Positions 8,587 to 19,048 of a stretch of 40,053 bases of DNA are shown piece by piece; position 1 is the stretch's first letter, and every line of letters starts with the position of its first letter. Location: NCBI GenBank assembly GCA_937884605.1, contig CALGDM010000019.1, forward strand, positions 1 to 40,053, given 5' to 3'. Position numbers and translations under genes: made by a program. The DNA comes from an uncultured Spiribacter sp. (GTDB lineage: Bacteria; Pseudomonadota; Gammaproteobacteria; Nitrococcales; Nitrococcaceae). The notes under the pieces were generated by a model, which ran no database searches, was not told the origin of the DNA, and saw nothing but the letters and a program-made list of their open reading frames with translations.

Positions 8587-9543
8587 TCAGGACGCGGCCG
8601 GCAGTGCGCGCTCGATGGCAGCGAATAGCTCGCCGGCGATGCAGGTCTGCTGCTGGGCGTCGATCTCGCGCACGCAGGTGGGGCTGGTGACATTGATCTC
8701 GGTGAGATAACCGCCGATCACATCCAGACCGGCAAACAGGATGCCCTGCTCGGCAAGCAGTGGCTTGACCTGCTCGACAATCCAGCGTTCGCGATCGGTC
8801 AGCGGGCGGGCCACGCCGCGACCGCCGGCGGCCAGATTGCCACGGCTCTCGCCGGCGGCGGGCAGCCGTGCCAGGGCATAGTCAACGGGCTGGCCATCGA
8901 TGACCAGAATGCGGCGATCGCCGTCACTGATCTCGGGCAGATAGCGCTGCGCCATGACGTAGCGCGTGCCACGCTCGGAGAGCTGCTCAATGATGACGCT
9001 GGTGTTCGGGTCACCGGCCTGCACCACAAAGATGGCTTCGCCGCCCATGCCGTGGAGCGGCTTGAGGACCGCCTGACCCTGGGCGTCGATGAACGCCCGC
9101 AGCGGACCCGCCTTCATTTCAACAACGGTGGGCGTGCAGCATTGCGGGAACATTGCAATGGCGAGCTTTTCCTGGACATTGCGCAGCCCCGCGGGCCGAT
9201 TGACGACCTTTACACCGGCGCGCTCGGCGACCTCGAGGATCTGGGTGGCATAGACAAAGGCGCTGTCCACCGGCGGATCCTTGCGCATGAGCAGCGCATC
9301 GAGCTGGTCCAGGGGCGCTTCCTGGCGCTCGCCAAGGCTGAACCAGTCGTGGTTGTCATCGCGCACTTCCAGCTGCGTCCCGTCACCGTAGGCAACCCCG
9401 TCGCGCAGCGACAGGTCGGCCAGGGTGTAGTAATGGATCGTCCAGCCGCGCCGCTGGGCTTCGAGCAGCATGGCGAGCGTGGTGTCCTTGTACGGGGTGA
9501 TCCCCTGAATGGGATCCATGACAACGCCGAGGCGGTAGGGCAT
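8587..9543 (-). CDS. gshB: Glutathione synthetase
   Basis: 318 residues, ATP-grasp enzyme that joins glycine to gamma-glutamylcysteine. Begins with L-G-V-V-M-D-P-I-Q, characteristic of bacterial GshB, and carries K-P-L-H-G-M-G-G-E-A-I-F (161-172), the ATP-binding loop. The start ATG at 9543 has an AGAAGGAG ribosome site; a longer upstream reading covers the promoter and is rejected. First gene of the minus-strand unit gshB-tonB-ruvX-pyrR-pyrB-pyrC'. Confidence 0.96.
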   Translation of the reverse strand: MPYRLGVVMDPIQGITPYKDTTLAMLLEAQRRGWTIHYYTLADLSLRDGVAYGDGTQLEVRDDNHDWFSLGERQEAPLDQLDALLMRKDPPVDSAFVYATQILEVAERAGVKVVNRPAGLRNVQEKLAIAMFPQCCTPTVVEMKAGPLRAFIDAQGQAVLKPLHGMGGEAIFVVQAGDPNTSVIIEQLSERGTRYVMAQRYLPEISDGDRRILVIDGQPVDYALARLPAAGESRGNLAAGGRGVARPLTDRERWIVEQVKPLLAEQGILFAGLDVIGGYLTEINVTSPTCVREIDAQQQTCIAGELFAAIERALPAAS

Positions 9544-9569
9544 AGCGGGCACTCCTTCTGAGAGCGCGC

Positions 9570-9577
9570 AGTATAAG
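9570..9577. promoter_or_regulatory. Opposed -10 elements in the gshB upstream region
   Basis: The sequence AGTATAAG reads TATACT on the minus strand (9575-9570), placed about 27 nt before the gshB ATG, and TATAAG on the plus strand (9572-9577), about 88 nt before the small ORF at 9665. The minus -35 region at a 17-nt spacer is GCGACG (9598-9593), weak. The whole interval 9544-9848 is about 305 nt and otherwise holds only the small ORF. Confidence 0.45.
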
Positions 9578-9664
9578 CCATCACTGCGAGTGCGTCGCCA
9601 GCGCCTTGCTGGCATTCGCATCAGAGGATAACTTGAGCCAGTTGGCTGGATATCGGAGTGCGTG

Positions 9665-9832
9665 ATGGAGAATGAGTCGCGGGACATCCTGCGGATCGCC
9701 CAGACCAGCGACAATGCCGAGGCGGGATCGCTTTACGAGACGATCCGCGCCCGTATCGAGCCGCTGGGTGGCGTGGAGCTGGACGTTCCGCAACGCGAGT
9801 CCATGCGAGAGCCGCCCGATTTATCCGAATGA
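9665..9832 (+). CDS. Small hypothetical protein, 55 residues
   Basis: ATG at 9665 with a GGAG six nt upstream and a TGA at 9830-9832. The product is acidic (M-E-N-E-S-R-D-I-L-R-I-A at the start, R-E-P-P-D-L-S-E at the end), with no cysteine, signal peptide or membrane segment. Third codon positions are strongly G/C through most of the frame, like the neighbours, which supports coding. It is divergent from gshB and convergent with rsmE, 16 nt before the rsmE stop. I do not recognise a family. It may be a genuine short gene or a remnant of a longer one. Confidence 0.45.
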   Translation: MENESRDILRIAQTSDNAEAGSLYETIRARIEPLGGVELDVPQRESMREPPDLSE

Positions 9833-9848
9833 GCACCGGGTCGGCTCC

Positions 9849-10607
9849 CTACCCCAGATCCCCAATAACCGTCTGAATGACCGCCAGCGCCGCAACGGGC
9901 GCGGTGTCGCTGCGCAGGATGCGCGGGCCGAGCCGCACCCGCGACCAGCCGAGATCGGCGACGCGCTGGATTTCGTCGGGCGCCAGCCCGCCCTCGGGGC
10001 CGATCAGGGTGGCCAGCTCGGCGGTGGGTTCCAAATCGTGCGCGGCACGGTCGCCTTCGGTGTCAAAGATCACCCCGGGCAGGCCGGCCACGGCCCCCAG
10101 GGCCTCGTCCAGCGAGCACGGCTCTGCCACCGGTGGGATGCGATTGCGACCGCATTGCTCGCAGGCGGCAACCGCCACGGCCTGCCAGTGGCGCTGTTTT
10201 TTGGCCCAGCGCTCGGCGTCCAGCCGGACCACGCAGCGCGCGCTGATAACCGGAATGATCCGCGCAACGCCCAGCTCGGTGGCCTTCTGCATGGCGTAGT
10301 CCATGCGCTCGCCCTTGCTGATGCCCTGCAGGAGGGTGACGCCAACCGGGGCCTCCGCCTCGCGGGCCGAGAAGGCGGCGATGCGGGCCTGGGCGCGGCG
10401 TTTTTCCAGCCCCTCGATACGGGCGGTGTATTCGCCACCGGTGCCGTCAAAAAGCACAAGCCCGTCACCGCTTCGCAGTCGACGGGCCTGTATATGTCGG
10501 ACCGCCGTGTCGGGGAGGTCGATGACCGCTCCGACCGGCGGGATGCCTGTCACATGCAGGCGGGTCGCGGGATCAGTAGCGATAGTGCTCGGGCTTGAAC
10601 GGGCCAT
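9849..10607 (-). CDS. rsmE: 16S rRNA m3U1498 methyltransferase RsmE
   Basis: About 252 residues. N-terminal PUA-like region with [12 protein letters not shown], then a SPOUT methyltransferase domain whose SAM knot motifs L-I-G-P-E-G-G-L and [12 protein letters not shown] are both clear near the C-terminus. It methylates U1498 of 16S rRNA and makes SAH. The ATG at 10607 lies 35 nt inside ahcY; family N-termini suggest the conserved part begins near T-R-L-H-V about 15 codons later, but no ATG, GTG or TTG occurs closer to that point, so the start is uncertain. Its message would be continuous with ahcY and therefore downstream of the SAH riboswitch. Confidence 0.93.
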   Translation of the reverse strand: MARSSPSTIATDPATRLHVTGIPPVGAVIDLPDTAVRHIQARRLRSGDGLVLFDGTGGEYTARIEGLEKRRAQARIAAFSAREAEAPVGVTLLQGISKGERMDYAMQKATELGVARIIPVISARCVVRLDAERWAKKQRHWQAVAVAACEQCGRNRIPPVAEPCSLDEALGAVAGLPGVIFDTEGDRAAHDLEPTAELATLIGPEGGLAPDEIQRVADLGWSRVRLGPRILRSDTAPVAALAVIQTVIGDLG

Positions 10608-11985
10608 CGACGGTCACACCGATGTACTGGGCCTGATCCTGACGCAGCGTGCTCAGCCGGGCGCCGATCTTGTCCAGATGCAGGCGGGCGACCTCCTCGT
10701 CCAGGTCCTTCGGCAGCACATAGACCTTGTCCTCGTAGCTGCCGTCGTTGTTGAACAGCGCCATCTGGGCGAGCACCTGGTTGGTGAAGCTCGCTGACAT
10801 GACAAAGCTCGGATGACCGGTGGCGCAGCCCAGGTTCATGAGACGGCCCTCGGCCAGCAGGATGATCTTCTTGCCGTCGGGGAAGATCACGTGATCCACC
10901 TGCGGCTTGATGTTCTCCCACTCGTACTGGCGCAGACCGGCCACGTCGATCTCGTTGTCGAAATGGCCGATGTTGCAGACGATGGCCTCGTTTTTCATGA
11001 CCTTCATGTGGTCATGGTTGATGACGTTGTAATTGCCGGTGGCGCTGCAGAAGATGTCGGCCTTGTCGGCGGCCTCTTCCATGGTCACCACGCGATAGCC
11101 TTCCATCGCCGCCTGCAGGGCGCAGATCGGATCGATCTCGGTCACCCAGACGCTGGCGCCGAGCGCCTTGAGGCTCTGGGCACAGCCCTTGCCGACATCG
11201 CCATAGCCCGCCACGACCGCGATCTTGCCGGCAATCATCACGTCGGTGGCGCGCTTCAGACCGTCCACCAGTGACTCGCGACAGCCATAGAGGTTGTCGA
11301 ACTTGGTCTTGGTGACCGAATCGTTGACGTTCATGGCCGGGAAGGGCAGCTCGCCGGTCTGCTGCATTTCGTAGAGGCGCTTGGCACCGGTGGTGGTCTC
11401 CTCGGTCACACCACGGATCGCCGCCTGGGTGCGGGCATAGAAGCCGGGGTTGTCCTTCAGGCGCCGGCGGATGGCCGCGAACAGGGCGCGCTCCTCGTCG
11501 CTGTCGGGATTGTCGAGCAGCGACGGGTCCTGCTCGGCGCGGGCGCCCAGGGTGACGGCCAGCGTCGCATCGCCGCCATCATCGAGGATCATGTTGGGCT
11601 CGCCGTTGGGCCACTCGAGAATGCGATGGGTGAACTCCCAGTACTCCTCCAGCGATTCGCCCTTGTAGGCGAACACCGGCGTGCCAGCTTCGGCGATGGC
11701 GGCGGCGGCATGGTCCTGGGTGGAGTAAATGTTGCAGCTCGCCCAGCGGCACTCGGCGCCGAGGGCCTCGAGGGTCTGGATGAGCACCGCGGTCTGGATG
11801 GTCATGTGGATGGATCCCGCCACGCGGGCACCCTTGAGCGGCTGCTCGCCGGCATACTTCTCGCGCAGGGCGATCAGGCCCGGCATTTCGGTTTCGGCGA
11901 TGTCCATTTCCCGACGGCCGAAGGGGGCCAGTGACGGGTCCTTGATAATCGATCCGGAAAGCTTCGTCTCAACGACAGCGTTCAT
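10573..11985 (-). CDS. ahcY: Adenosylhomocysteinase (SAH hydrolase)
   Basis: 470 residues. Splits S-adenosylhomocysteine into adenosine and homocysteine, relieving product inhibition of methyltransferases. The NAD-binding loop G-Y-G-D-V-G-K-G lies at 260-267; the active-site region [12 protein letters not shown] is at 219-230; the C-terminal F-K-P-E-H-Y-R-Y that reaches the NAD of the neighbouring subunit is intact. It carries the roughly 40-residue insert (about 145-190) common in proteobacterial and eukaryotic-like forms. A GGAGT about 8 nt before the ATG is the ribosome site, just after an SAH riboswitch. Confidence 0.97.
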   Translation of the reverse strand: MNAVVETKLSGSIIKDPSLAPFGRREMDIAETEMPGLIALREKYAGEQPLKGARVAGSIHMTIQTAVLIQTLEALGAECRWASCNIYSTQDHAAAAIAEAGTPVFAYKGESLEEYWEFTHRILEWPNGEPNMILDDGGDATLAVTLGARAEQDPSLLDNPDSDEERALFAAIRRRLKDNPGFYARTQAAIRGVTEETTTGAKRLYEMQQTGELPFPAMNVNDSVTKTKFDNLYGCRESLVDGLKRATDVMIAGKIAVVAGYGDVGKGCAQSLKALGASVWVTEIDPICALQAAMEGYRVVTMEEAADKADIFCSATGNYNVINHDHMKVMKNEAIVCNIGHFDNEIDVAGLRQYEWENIKPQVDHVIFPDGKKIILLAEGRLMNLGCATGHPSFVMSASFTNQVLAQMALFNNDGSYEDKVYVLPKDLDEEVARLHLDKIGARLSTLRQDQAQYIGVTVDGPFKPEHYRY

Positions 11986-12005
11986 GGCTTGACTCCATGG
12001 GTTGC

Positions 12006-12086
12006 GGTTGAGCGCCGTTGGTATTGGACCGCCGGCATCGAGCCTCCCGTGCCGATGGACGGCATGGTGCAGCGCTCCTCGATGCC
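12006..12086 (-). promoter_or_regulatory. SAH riboswitch upstream of ahcY
   Basis: The 120-nt metK-ahcY gap, read on the minus strand, carries the three conserved blocks of the SAH riboswitch class in order: GAGGAGCGCTGC (about 12080-12069), AGGCTCGATGC (about 12045-12035) and CAACGGCGCTCA (12020-12009). P1 is perfect over 8 bp, GCATCGAG (12085-12078) with CTCGATGC (12042-12035). A P2 hairpin TGCCG/CGGCA lies between the first two blocks. The last block can pair with GAGCGC of the first to make the pseudoknot. The class is an ON switch that raises ahcY expression when SAH accumulates. The ahcY ribosome site lies 10-20 nt downstream. Confidence 0.94.
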
Positions 12087-12105
12087 CGGGTCGTGAAAGC
12101 GGTTG

Positions 12106-13266
12106 TTACAGCCCGGCGGCGTCGCGCAGGCCCTCGGCCCGGTCGGTACGCTCCCAGGTGAATGTGTCCTCTTCGCGGCCAAAATGGCCGAAACTCGCGG
12201 TGGGCTGATAGATCGGCCGCACCAGATCAAGCATCCGCAGGATGCCGTAGGGGCGTAGATCGAAATGCTCCCGCACGAGTTCCACCAGCCGTGCCTCGGC
12301 AATCCGGCCGGTGCCGAAGGTATCGATGAAAATCGACATCGGCTCGGCCACACCGATGGCGTAGGCCACCTGAATTTCGCATTTTTCGGCCAGTCCGGCG
12401 GCGACGATGTTCTTGGCCACATAGCGGCAGGCGTAGGCCGCCGAGCGATCCACCTTGGACGGGTCCTTGCCCGAGAAGGCGCCGCCGCCGTGGCGCGCCA
12501 TGCCGCCATAGGTGTCGACGATGATCTTGCGCCCGGTGAGCCCGCAGTCGCCGACCGGCCCGCCAATCACGAACTGGCCGGTGGGGTTGATGAAAAACCG
12601 GGTCCGGTCGCTGATCCACTCCGCGGGGATCACCGGGCGGATGATCTCCTCCATGATCGCCTCGCGCAGGTCCGCCGCCGAGACCGTCTCGTCGTGCTGG
12701 CTCGACAGCACGATGGTGTCCACCGCCACGGGCCGGCCCTGCTCGTAGACAAAGCTGACCTGGGATTTGGCATCGGGCCGCAGCCACGGCAGCACACCGT
12801 TGCGACGGATATCGCTGTGGCGCTTGACCAGCCGGTGGGCATAGGTGATCGGGGCGGGCATCAGCACGTCGGTCTCGCGGCAGGCATAGCCGAACATCAT
12901 GCCCTGGTCGCCGGCGCCCTGTTCCTCGGGCGAGGCCCGATCGACGCCCTGGTTGATGTCGGGGCTCTGCTTGCCAATGGCGTTGAGCACCGCGCAGGTG
13001 GCGCCGTCAAAGCCGACATTGGCGTTGTTGTAGCCGATTTCAGTGATGCGCTGACGGACCAGATCCTCAAGATCGATCCAGGCCGAGGTGGTGATTTCGC
13101 CGGCCACAATGACCATCCCGGTCTTGACCAGGGTCTCGCAGGCAACGCGCGCCGCGGGGTCATCCGCGAGGATGGCATCGAGGATGGCGTCGGAGATCTG
13201 GTCGGCGACCTTGTCGGGGTGGCCTTCCGAGACCGACTCCGACGTAAAGAGGTACTGGCTGCCCAT
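12106..13266 (-). CDS. metK: S-adenosylmethionine synthase
   Basis: 386 residues. Makes SAM from methionine and ATP. Hallmarks: G-H-P-D-K at 15-19, G-A-G-D-Q-G at 117-122 and the phosphate loop G-G-G-A-F-S-G-K-D at 260-268. Divergent from tkt across a 130-nt region and upstream of ahcY on the same strand, so SAM synthesis and SAH removal are encoded together. The homoserine acyltransferase feeding methionine is encoded about 10 kb away in the same window. ATG start; no SAM riboswitch was seen before it. Confidence 0.97.
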   Translation of the reverse strand: MGSQYLFTSESVSEGHPDKVADQISDAILDAILADDPAARVACETLVKTGMVIVAGEITTSAWIDLEDLVRQRITEIGYNNANVGFDGATCAVLNAIGKQSPDINQGVDRASPEEQGAGDQGMMFGYACRETDVLMPAPITYAHRLVKRHSDIRRNGVLPWLRPDAKSQVSFVYEQGRPVAVDTIVLSSQHDETVSAADLREAIMEEIIRPVIPAEWISDRTRFFINPTGQFVIGGPVGDCGLTGRKIIVDTYGGMARHGGGAFSGKDPSKVDRSAAYACRYVAKNIVAAGLAEKCEIQVAYAIGVAEPMSIFIDTFGTGRIAEARLVELVREHFDLRPYGILRMLDLVRPIYQPTASFGHFGREEDTFTWERTDRAEGLRDAAGL

Positions 13267-13396
13267 TCTTGGCCGTTGGCTCCCTGTGACAAAGACACGT
13301 CTGATCGCAAGAGTGTACCGTCGGTTGCCTGCATGCGGGAAGTTCTGGAGAATTGATGCCTTTCATCCACCGCCCCTGCGCCGGAGAATCCGCCCC
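13267..13396. promoter_or_regulatory. Divergent promoter region of metK and tkt
   Basis: 130 nt between two divergent genes. Plus strand: GTGACA (13286-13291), 17-nt spacer, AAGAGT (13309-13314), a mediocre match. Minus strand: TACACT (13317-13312) with no good -35. A 14-codon reading frame fills the tkt-proximal end. No riboswitch-like fold was recognised. Confidence 0.3.
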
Positions 13397-13400
13397 ATGA
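13356..13400 (+). CDS. Possible 14-residue upstream ORF coupled to tkt
   Basis: ATG at 13356, preceded by TGGAG at good spacing, and a TGA at 13398-13400 that overlaps the tkt ATG as ATGA. The peptide would be [14 protein letters not shown]. The tkt start itself has a GGAG about 10 nt upstream, inside this frame, so a ribosome ending the small frame could restart on tkt. The composition is not that of a known leader peptide, and it could be chance. Confidence 0.3.
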   Translation: MPFIHRPCAGESAP

Positions 13401-15397
13401 CCACCCGCCGCGAGCTTGCGAACGCCATCCGCGCCCTGTCCATGGACGCCGTCCAGTCCGCCCAGTCCGGTCATCCCGGCGCCCCGATGGGCATGGCGGA
13501 TATCGCCGAAGTGCTCTGGAACGACTTTCTGCGGCACAACCCGGCCAACCCGCACTGGCCCAATCGCGACCGCTTCGTGATGTCCAACGGGCATGGGTCG
13601 ATGCTGGTCTACTCGCTGCTGCACCTGACTGGCTATGACGTCCCCATGGAGGCCCTGCGGCAATTCCGCCAGCTTGACTCGGGCACGCCCGGCCATCCCG
13701 AAGTGGGGGATACCCCCGGCGTCGAGACCACCACCGGTCCGCTGGGGCAGGGGCTGGCCAATGCGGTGGGCATGGCGCTGGCCGAGCATATCCTGGCCGG
13801 GCAGTTCAATCGCCCTGGCCATCCGCTGGTGGATCACTACACCTACTGCTTTCTGGGCGACGGTTGCCTGATGGAGGGGATCTCCCACGAGGTCTGTTCA
13901 CTGGCGGGCACGCTGGGGCTGGGCAAGCTGGTGGCCGTGTACGACGACAATGGCATCTCGATTGACGGCAAGGTGCGGCAGTGGTTTACCGATGACACCC
14001 CGGCGCGCTTTCGGGCCTATGGCTGGCACGTCATCGAGGAAGTGGACGGCCACGACGCCGAGGCGGTGCGCACGGCCATCGAAACCGCGCGGGCGGTCAC
14101 CGATCGGCCGTCGCTGATCTGTGCCAGGACCACCATCGGCTTCGGTGCCCCCAATGTCTGCGGCACCCATGGCGTGCACGGTGCGCCGCTGGGCGATGAC
14201 GAGATCCAGGCCAGCCGCGAGTTTCTGGGCTGGGAGCACGCGCCGTTCGAGATCCCCGACGCAATCTATGACCGCTGGGACGCCCGCGCCCGCGGCAACG
14301 CCGCCGAGGCGCAGTGGCGCGAAACGCTGGCTGCCTACCGCGAGGCCCATCCCGAGCTGGCCGCCGATTTCGAGCGCCGCATGGCCGGCGAGCTACCCGC
14401 GACCTTCGCCGCCCATGCCCAGGCGTTCATCGAAAAGGCCCAGGCCGAGGGCGGCAATGACGCCAGCCGCAAGCACTCGCAGGCGGTGCTCAACGGCTTT
14501 GGCCCGCATCTGCCCGAGCTCACCGGTGGCTCTGCCGATCTGACCGGCTCGAACAACACCTGGTGGAAGGACTGCACGGCGGTGAGCGCCGAGGATGCCG
14601 GCGGCAATTATCTTTTCTATGGCGTTCGCGAGTTCGGCATGACCGCCATCATGAATGGCATGGCGCTGCACGGCGGGCTCATCCCCTACGCCGGGACCTT
14701 TCTGGTGTTCTCCGACTACGCCCGCAACGCGGTGCGCATGGCGGCGTTGATGGGGGTGCGCAGCATCCTGGTCTATACCCATGACTCCATCGGTCTGGGC
14801 GAGGACGGGCCCACCCATCAGCCCATCGAGCAGTTGCCCGCCCTGCGCCTCATCCCCAACCTGGATGTCTGGCGGCCCTGCGATCTCACCGAAACGGCGG
14901 TCGCCTGGCAGATGGCGCTGGAGCGCACCGACGGGCCCACCGCAATGGCCCTGTCGCGGCAGAAACTGCCCCACCAGGCCCGCCAGAACGACGAGATCGA
15001 AGGCATCCGCCGGGGCGGGTATATACTGCGCGAGCCGGCCATCGCCCCCCAGGGGATCATCATGGCCAGTGGCTCGGAGGTGGGCATGGCGATGGACGCC
15101 GCCGATGCCCTCGAGGCCCGGGGACATGCCATACGCGTGGTCTCGGTGCCGTGCCTCGAGCGGTTTCTGGCACAGCCGGCGGCCTATCGCGAGTCGGTCC
15201 TGCCGGCGGCCATCCAGGCCCGGGCGGCGGTCGAGGCGGCCCAGCCCGACAGCTGGCGCGCGCTGGTGCGCCACGACGTCGGCCTGGTGGGGCTGCGTCA
15301 GTTCGGCGCCTCGGCGCCGGGTGATACGGTCTATGAACACATGGGGCTGACCACCGCTGCCGTGGTCAGCGCCCTTGAGCAGCAATTAGAGCAATAA
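13397..15397 (+). CDS. tkt: Transketolase
   Basis: 666 residues, usual length. Thiamine diphosphate enzyme of the non-oxidative pentose phosphate pathway, moving two-carbon units between sugar phosphates. G-H-P-G-A-P at 25-30, G-H-G-S-M at 65-69 and the ThDP/metal motif G-D-G (154-156) to N185 are intact, as is the pyrimidine-domain E-F-G-M motif in the middle. The ATG at 13397 is preferred over the much longer upstream reading, which runs antisense through metK. It leads a carbon-metabolism operon: gap follows after 14 nt. Confidence 0.97.
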   Translation: MTTRRELANAIRALSMDAVQSAQSGHPGAPMGMADIAEVLWNDFLRHNPANPHWPNRDRFVMSNGHGSMLVYSLLHLTGYDVPMEALRQFRQLDSGTPGHPEVGDTPGVETTTGPLGQGLANAVGMALAEHILAGQFNRPGHPLVDHYTYCFLGDGCLMEGISHEVCSLAGTLGLGKLVAVYDDNGISIDGKVRQWFTDDTPARFRAYGWHVIEEVDGHDAEAVRTAIETARAVTDRPSLICARTTIGFGAPNVCGTHGVHGAPLGDDEIQASREFLGWEHAPFEIPDAIYDRWDARARGNAAEAQWRETLAAYREAHPELAADFERRMAGELPATFAAHAQAFIEKAQAEGGNDASRKHSQAVLNGFGPHLPELTGGSADLTGSNNTWWKDCTAVSAEDAGGNYLFYGVREFGMTAIMNGMALHGGLIPYAGTFLVFSDYARNAVRMAALMGVRSILVYTHDSIGLGEDGPTHQPIEQLPALRLIPNLDVWRPCDLTETAVAWQMALERTDGPTAMALSRQKLPHQARQNDEIEGIRRGGYILREPAIAPQGIIMASGSEVGMAMDAADALEARGHAIRVVSVPCLERFLAQPAAYRESVLPAAIQARAAVEAAQPDSWRALVRHDVGLVGLRQFGASAPGDTVYEHMGLTTAAVVSALEQQLEQ

Positions 15398-15411
15398 CAG
15401 GAGTTGGAAGC

Positions 15412-16422
15412 ATGGCGATCAAGGTAGGAATCAACGGTTACGGCCGCATCGGCCGTAACGTGCTGCGGGCACTCTATGAAAACGGCCGCAGCGACGAGAT
15501 CCGCGTCGTGGCCATCAACGACCTGGGCGATGCCGAGACCAACGCCCATCTGACCCGCGTCGACACGGCCCATGGCCGCTTCCCGGGCACGGTTGAGGTC
15601 AGCAACGGCAACCTGGTCGTCAACGGCGACGAGATTCGGGTGATGGCCGAGCGCGACCCGGCGCAGCTGCCCTGGGGCGAGCTGGGTGTCGATGTGGTCA
15701 TGGAGTGCACCGGGCTGTTCGCCAGCAAGGAGAAGGCCTCGGCGCATCTGCAGGCGGGCGCCCGCAAGGTGCTGATCTCGGCACCCGGCGGCAGCGATGT
15801 CGACGCCTCGGTGGTGTTCGGCGTCAACCACGATGTGCTGCGCGCCGATCATCAGGTGGTTTCCAACGCCTCGTGCACCACCAACTGCCTGGCGCCGCTG
15901 GTCAAGCCGCTCAACGACGCCATCGGCATCGAGCAGGGGCTGATGACCACCATCCATGCCTACACCAACGATCAGGTCCTCACCGACGTCTATCACAAGG
16001 ACCTGCGCCGGGCGCGCAGCGCGACCATGTCGCAGATCCCCACCAAGACCGGGGCCGCCGCCATGGTCGGCCTGGTGCTGCCCGAGCTTGACGGGCGCCT
16101 GGACGGCTATGCCATGCGCGTGCCGACGATCAACGTCTCGAGCGTGGATCTGTCGTTCATCGCTTCGCGGGAGACCGACGTCGACGAGGTCAACCGTGTG
16201 GTCCGCGAGGCCAGCGAGGGCGCTCTCAAGGGCGTGCTGGCCTACAGTGACGGGCCCTACGTGTCGGTGGACTTCAACCACGACGCGCACTCCTCGACCT
16301 TTGACGCCACCCTGACCAAGGTCAGCGGTCGACTGGTCAAGGCCTGCGCCTGGTACGACAACGAGTGGGGCTTCTCGAACCGCATGCTCGACACCGCGCT
16401 GGCCATGATGAAGGCCAAGTAA
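15412..16422 (+). CDS. gap: Glyceraldehyde-3-phosphate dehydrogenase
   Basis: 336 residues. The active-site S-N-A-S-C-T-T-N-C puts the nucleophile at C155, with H182 in the I-H-A-Y-T-N-D-Q segment. N-terminal [10 protein letters not shown] binds the coenzyme and D37 of A-I-N-D-L is retained. The [10 protein letters not shown] segment differs from the L-P pair of strictly NAD-dependent Bacillus enzymes, so coenzyme preference is open. In Pseudomonas the corresponding position holds epd, but [11 protein letters not shown] and H-A-Y-T-N-D-Q are of GAPDH type. AGGAG ribosome site; stop overlaps the pgk start as TAATG. Confidence 0.95.
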   Translation: MAIKVGINGYGRIGRNVLRALYENGRSDEIRVVAINDLGDAETNAHLTRVDTAHGRFPGTVEVSNGNLVVNGDEIRVMAERDPAQLPWGELGVDVVMECTGLFASKEKASAHLQAGARKVLISAPGGSDVDASVVFGVNHDVLRADHQVVSNASCTTNCLAPLVKPLNDAIGIEQGLMTTIHAYTNDQVLTDVYHKDLRRARSATMSQIPTKTGAAAMVGLVLPELDGRLDGYAMRVPTINVSSVDLSFIASRETDVDEVNRVVREASEGALKGVLAYSDGPYVSVDFNHDAHSSTFDATLTKVSGRLVKACAWYDNEWGFSNRMLDTALAMMKAK

Positions 16423-17591
16423 TGGCGGTTCGCACCCTGGATGATGTCACCCTCGCCGGCCAGCGCGTGCTGGTCCGCGAGGATCTGAACGTGCCGCTGA
16501 AGGACGGGCGCATCGGCGATGAGGCGCGCCTGCGCGCTGCGCTGCCGACCCTGCAGCGGCTGATGGCGGCGGGTGCCCGGGTCATGGTGATGAGCCATCT
16601 CGGCCGCCCCAGGGCCGGGGCGTTCGATCCCGAGGCCTCGATGGCGCCGGTGGCTGCCCGGCTGGGCGAGCTGCTGGGCTGTGAGGTCCCGGTGGTGCGG
16701 GACTGGCTTGACGGCGATACCGTGCCGGATGCCGGTGGGATCGTGCTCTGCGAGAACGTGCGCTTCAACGCCGGCGAGACCGACAACGACGAGACCCTGT
16801 CGCGGCGCATGGCCGCGCTCTGCGATCTGTTTGTCATGGATGCCTTCGGCACCGCCCATCGTGCCCAGGCCTCGACCCACGGTGTCGCGCGGTTTGCCCC
16901 CGATGCGGTGGCCGGGCCGCTGCTGGCCGCCGAGCTCGAGGCGCTGGGCAAGGCGCTGGAGTCGCCGGACCGGCCGCTGGTGGCGATCATTGGCGGCTCG
17001 AAGGTCTCGAGCAAGGTCACCGTGCTGAATCAGCTCACCGAGCGTGTCGATCAGCTGATTGTGGGTGGCGGCATCGCCAATACCTTTATCGCCGCCGCCG
17101 GCCATCCCGTGGGCCGATCGCTGATCGAGGCGGATTTCGTGGACACTGCGCGTGCGCTGATGGACCGCGCCCGTGCCGCCGGTGGCGAGATCCCCATCCC
17201 CGAGGACGTGATCGTGGCCGACGAGGTCAGCGACAGCGCCGAGGCCCGGGTCCGCTCGGTGGAGGCCGTCGAGGATCACGAAATGATCCTCGATGTGGGG
17301 CCGAAGACCGCGGCCGCCTATGCCGATCGCCTGCGCCAGGCGGGTACCGTGGTCTGGAACGGGCCCGTGGGTGTGTTCGAGATCGACGCCTTCAGTGCCG
17401 GCACCCGGGCCCTTGCCGAGGCCATTGCCGAATCGCAGGCCTTTTCCATTGCCGGCGGCGGCGACACGCTGGCCGCCGTTGCCCGGTACGGGGTCGAGGA
17501 TCGCATTTCATATATTTCCACCGGTGGCGGCGCCTTCCTCGAGTTTCTCGAGGGTCGTGAGCTGCCCGCCGTGGCCGTGCTGGATCGATAG
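16422..17591 (+). CDS. pgk: Phosphoglycerate kinase
   Basis: 389 residues. Transfers phosphate between 1,3-bisphosphoglycerate and [11 protein letters not shown] at 19-26 (phosphoglycerate side), M-S-H-L-G-R-P, and the C-terminal nucleotide side G-G-G-D-T-L-A-A-V and S-T-G-G-G-A-F-L-E are present. The start ATG at 16422 shares its A with the gap stop codon. Part of tkt-gap-pgk-pyk. No fructose-bisphosphate aldolase gene follows in this window, unlike some relatives. Confidence 0.97.
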   Translation: MAVRTLDDVTLAGQRVLVREDLNVPLKDGRIGDEARLRAALPTLQRLMAAGARVMVMSHLGRPRAGAFDPEASMAPVAARLGELLGCEVPVVRDWLDGDTVPDAGGIVLCENVRFNAGETDNDETLSRRMAALCDLFVMDAFGTAHRAQASTHGVARFAPDAVAGPLLAAELEALGKALESPDRPLVAIIGGSKVSSKVTVLNQLTERVDQLIVGGGIANTFIAAAGHPVGRSLIEADFVDTARALMDRARAAGGEIPIPEDVIVADEVSDSAEARVRSVEAVEDHEMILDVGPKTAAAYADRLRQAGTVVWNGPVGVFEIDAFSAGTRALAEAIAESQAFSIAGGGDTLAAVARYGVEDRISYISTGGGAFLEFLEGRELPAVAVLDR

Positions 17592-17605
17592 GGAGACAAT
17601 CGACG

Positions 17606-19048
17606 ATGAGCCGTCAAACCAAAATCGTGGCAACGCTGGGACCGGCGACCACCGACGAGGACGCGCTGCGGGGGATTGTCGACGCCGGCGTCGATGTCGT
17701 GCGCATGAACCTTTCGCATGGCGATCATGACGAGCACCGGGCGCGGGAGCAGACGCTGCGGCGGACCGCCCGCGACGCCGGCCGGGTGGTGGGTATGCTC
17801 TGCGACCTGCAGGGCCCCAAGATCCGGGTGGAGCGTTTTGCCGGCGGATCCGTCGAGCTTGACGAGGGCGCGGCGTTTTTCCTGGACCCGGCGCTCGATG
17901 GCGATGCCGGTAGCGTCGAGGGCGTTGGCGTGGCCTACGCCGGGCTGCCCACCGATGTGGCGCCCGGCGACATTCTGCTGCTGGCGGATGGTCTGATTCG
18001 CCTCGAAGTCGAGCGCATCGAGGGCACCCGCATCCACACCCGGGTGACCGTTGGCGGCACACTGGGCGATCGCAAGGGCATTAATCGCCTGGGCGGTGGT
18101 CTGTCGGTGCGCGCGCTGACCGACAAGGATCGGGTGGACATCAAGTTGGCCGCCGAGCTCGAGGCCGACTATATGGCGGTGTCCTTTCCCCGCGACGGCG
18201 CCGATATCGACGAGGCACGGGCCCTGCTGCGCGAGGCCGGCGGTCACGGCGGCATTGTCGCCAAGATCGAACGCCACGAGGCAGTGGAAGCCCTGGACGA
18301 GATCATGGAAGCCGCCGATGCGGTGATGATCGCGCGGGGTGATCTGGCCGTCGAAATCGGCGATGCCGAGCTGCCCGGCGTGCAGAAGCGCATCATGCGC
18401 ATGGCCCGCGAGCGCGATTGCGTGGTGATTACCGCCACGCAGATGATGCAGTCCATGGTCGACAGCCCCATGCCCACCCGCGCCGAGGTGCTGGACGTGG
18501 CCAATGCGGTGCTCGATGGCACCGACGCGGTGATGCTCTCCGAGGAGACCGCCATGGGCCAGTACCCGGCTGAGACGGTGGGCGCCATGTCGCGGGTATG
18601 CATCGGTGCCGAAACCTACGCCGACGAGTCGCGGCCATCGGCTGGCCTGAAGCCCGGCGTGCACTTCGAGCGCATCGACGAGGCGATCGCCAAGACCGCC
18701 ATCACCACGGCCAACAGCCTGGGGGCGAAGGCCATCGCGGCACTGACCGAGTCCGGCGCCACGGCCATGTGGATGTCGCGCATCGGCACCGATATCCCGA
18801 TCTATGCCCTCTCGGAGCAGCCGCGCACGCGCCGCAAAGTGACGCTCTACCGCGGCGTCAATCCGATCCGCTTCGACCCCACCCAGCGTGAGCATGATGC
18901 GGTCAACCGCGAAGCGGTGGCCGAGCTGAAGGGGCTGGGCGCGGTCGGCGATGACGATCTGGTGGTGATCACCAAGGGTGATCTGGCCGGTGAGCAGGGC
19001 GGCACCAACGCCATGAAGGTGGTGAAGGTCAGCGAGATCGTCCGGTAA
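17606..19048 (+). CDS. pyk: Pyruvate kinase
   Basis: 480 residues, same length as E. coli PykA. Converts PEP and ADP to pyruvate and [12 protein letters not shown] at the N-terminus, R-M-N-L-S-H-G-D near 33-40, D-L-Q-G-P-K-I-R, the catalytic I-E-R-H-E / A-R-G-D-L segments and the [10 protein letters not shown] signature are all present, with a complete C-terminal allosteric domain. Ribosome site GGGAG about 10 nt upstream. Its last 20 nt overlap the 3' end of the convergent purC gene. Confidence 0.97.
   Translation: MSRQTKIVATLGPATTDEDALRGIVDAGVDVVRMNLSHGDHDEHRAREQTLRRTARDAGRVVGMLCDLQGPKIRVERFAGGSVELDEGAAFFLDPALDGDAGSVEGVGVAYAGLPTDVAPGDILLLADGLIRLEVERIEGTRIHTRVTVGGTLGDRKGINRLGGGLSVRALTDKDRVDIKLAAELEADYMAVSFPRDGADIDEARALLREAGGHGGIVAKIERHEAVEALDEIMEAADAVMIARGDLAVEIGDAELPGVQKRIMRMARERDCVVITATQMMQSMVDSPMPTRAEVLDVANAVLDGTDAVMLSEETAMGQYPAETVGAMSRVCIGAETYADESRPSAGLKPGVHFERIDEAIAKTAITTANSLGAKAIAALTESGATAMWMSRIGTDIPIYALSEQPRTRRKVTLYRGVNPIRFDPTQREHDAVNREAVAELKGLGAVGDDDLVVITKGDLAGEQGGTNAMKVVKVSEIVR

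Noticed and set aside
13267-13396. SAM riboswitch upstream of metK
   Set aside because: No conserved core of any SAM riboswitch class could be found in the 130-nt gap.
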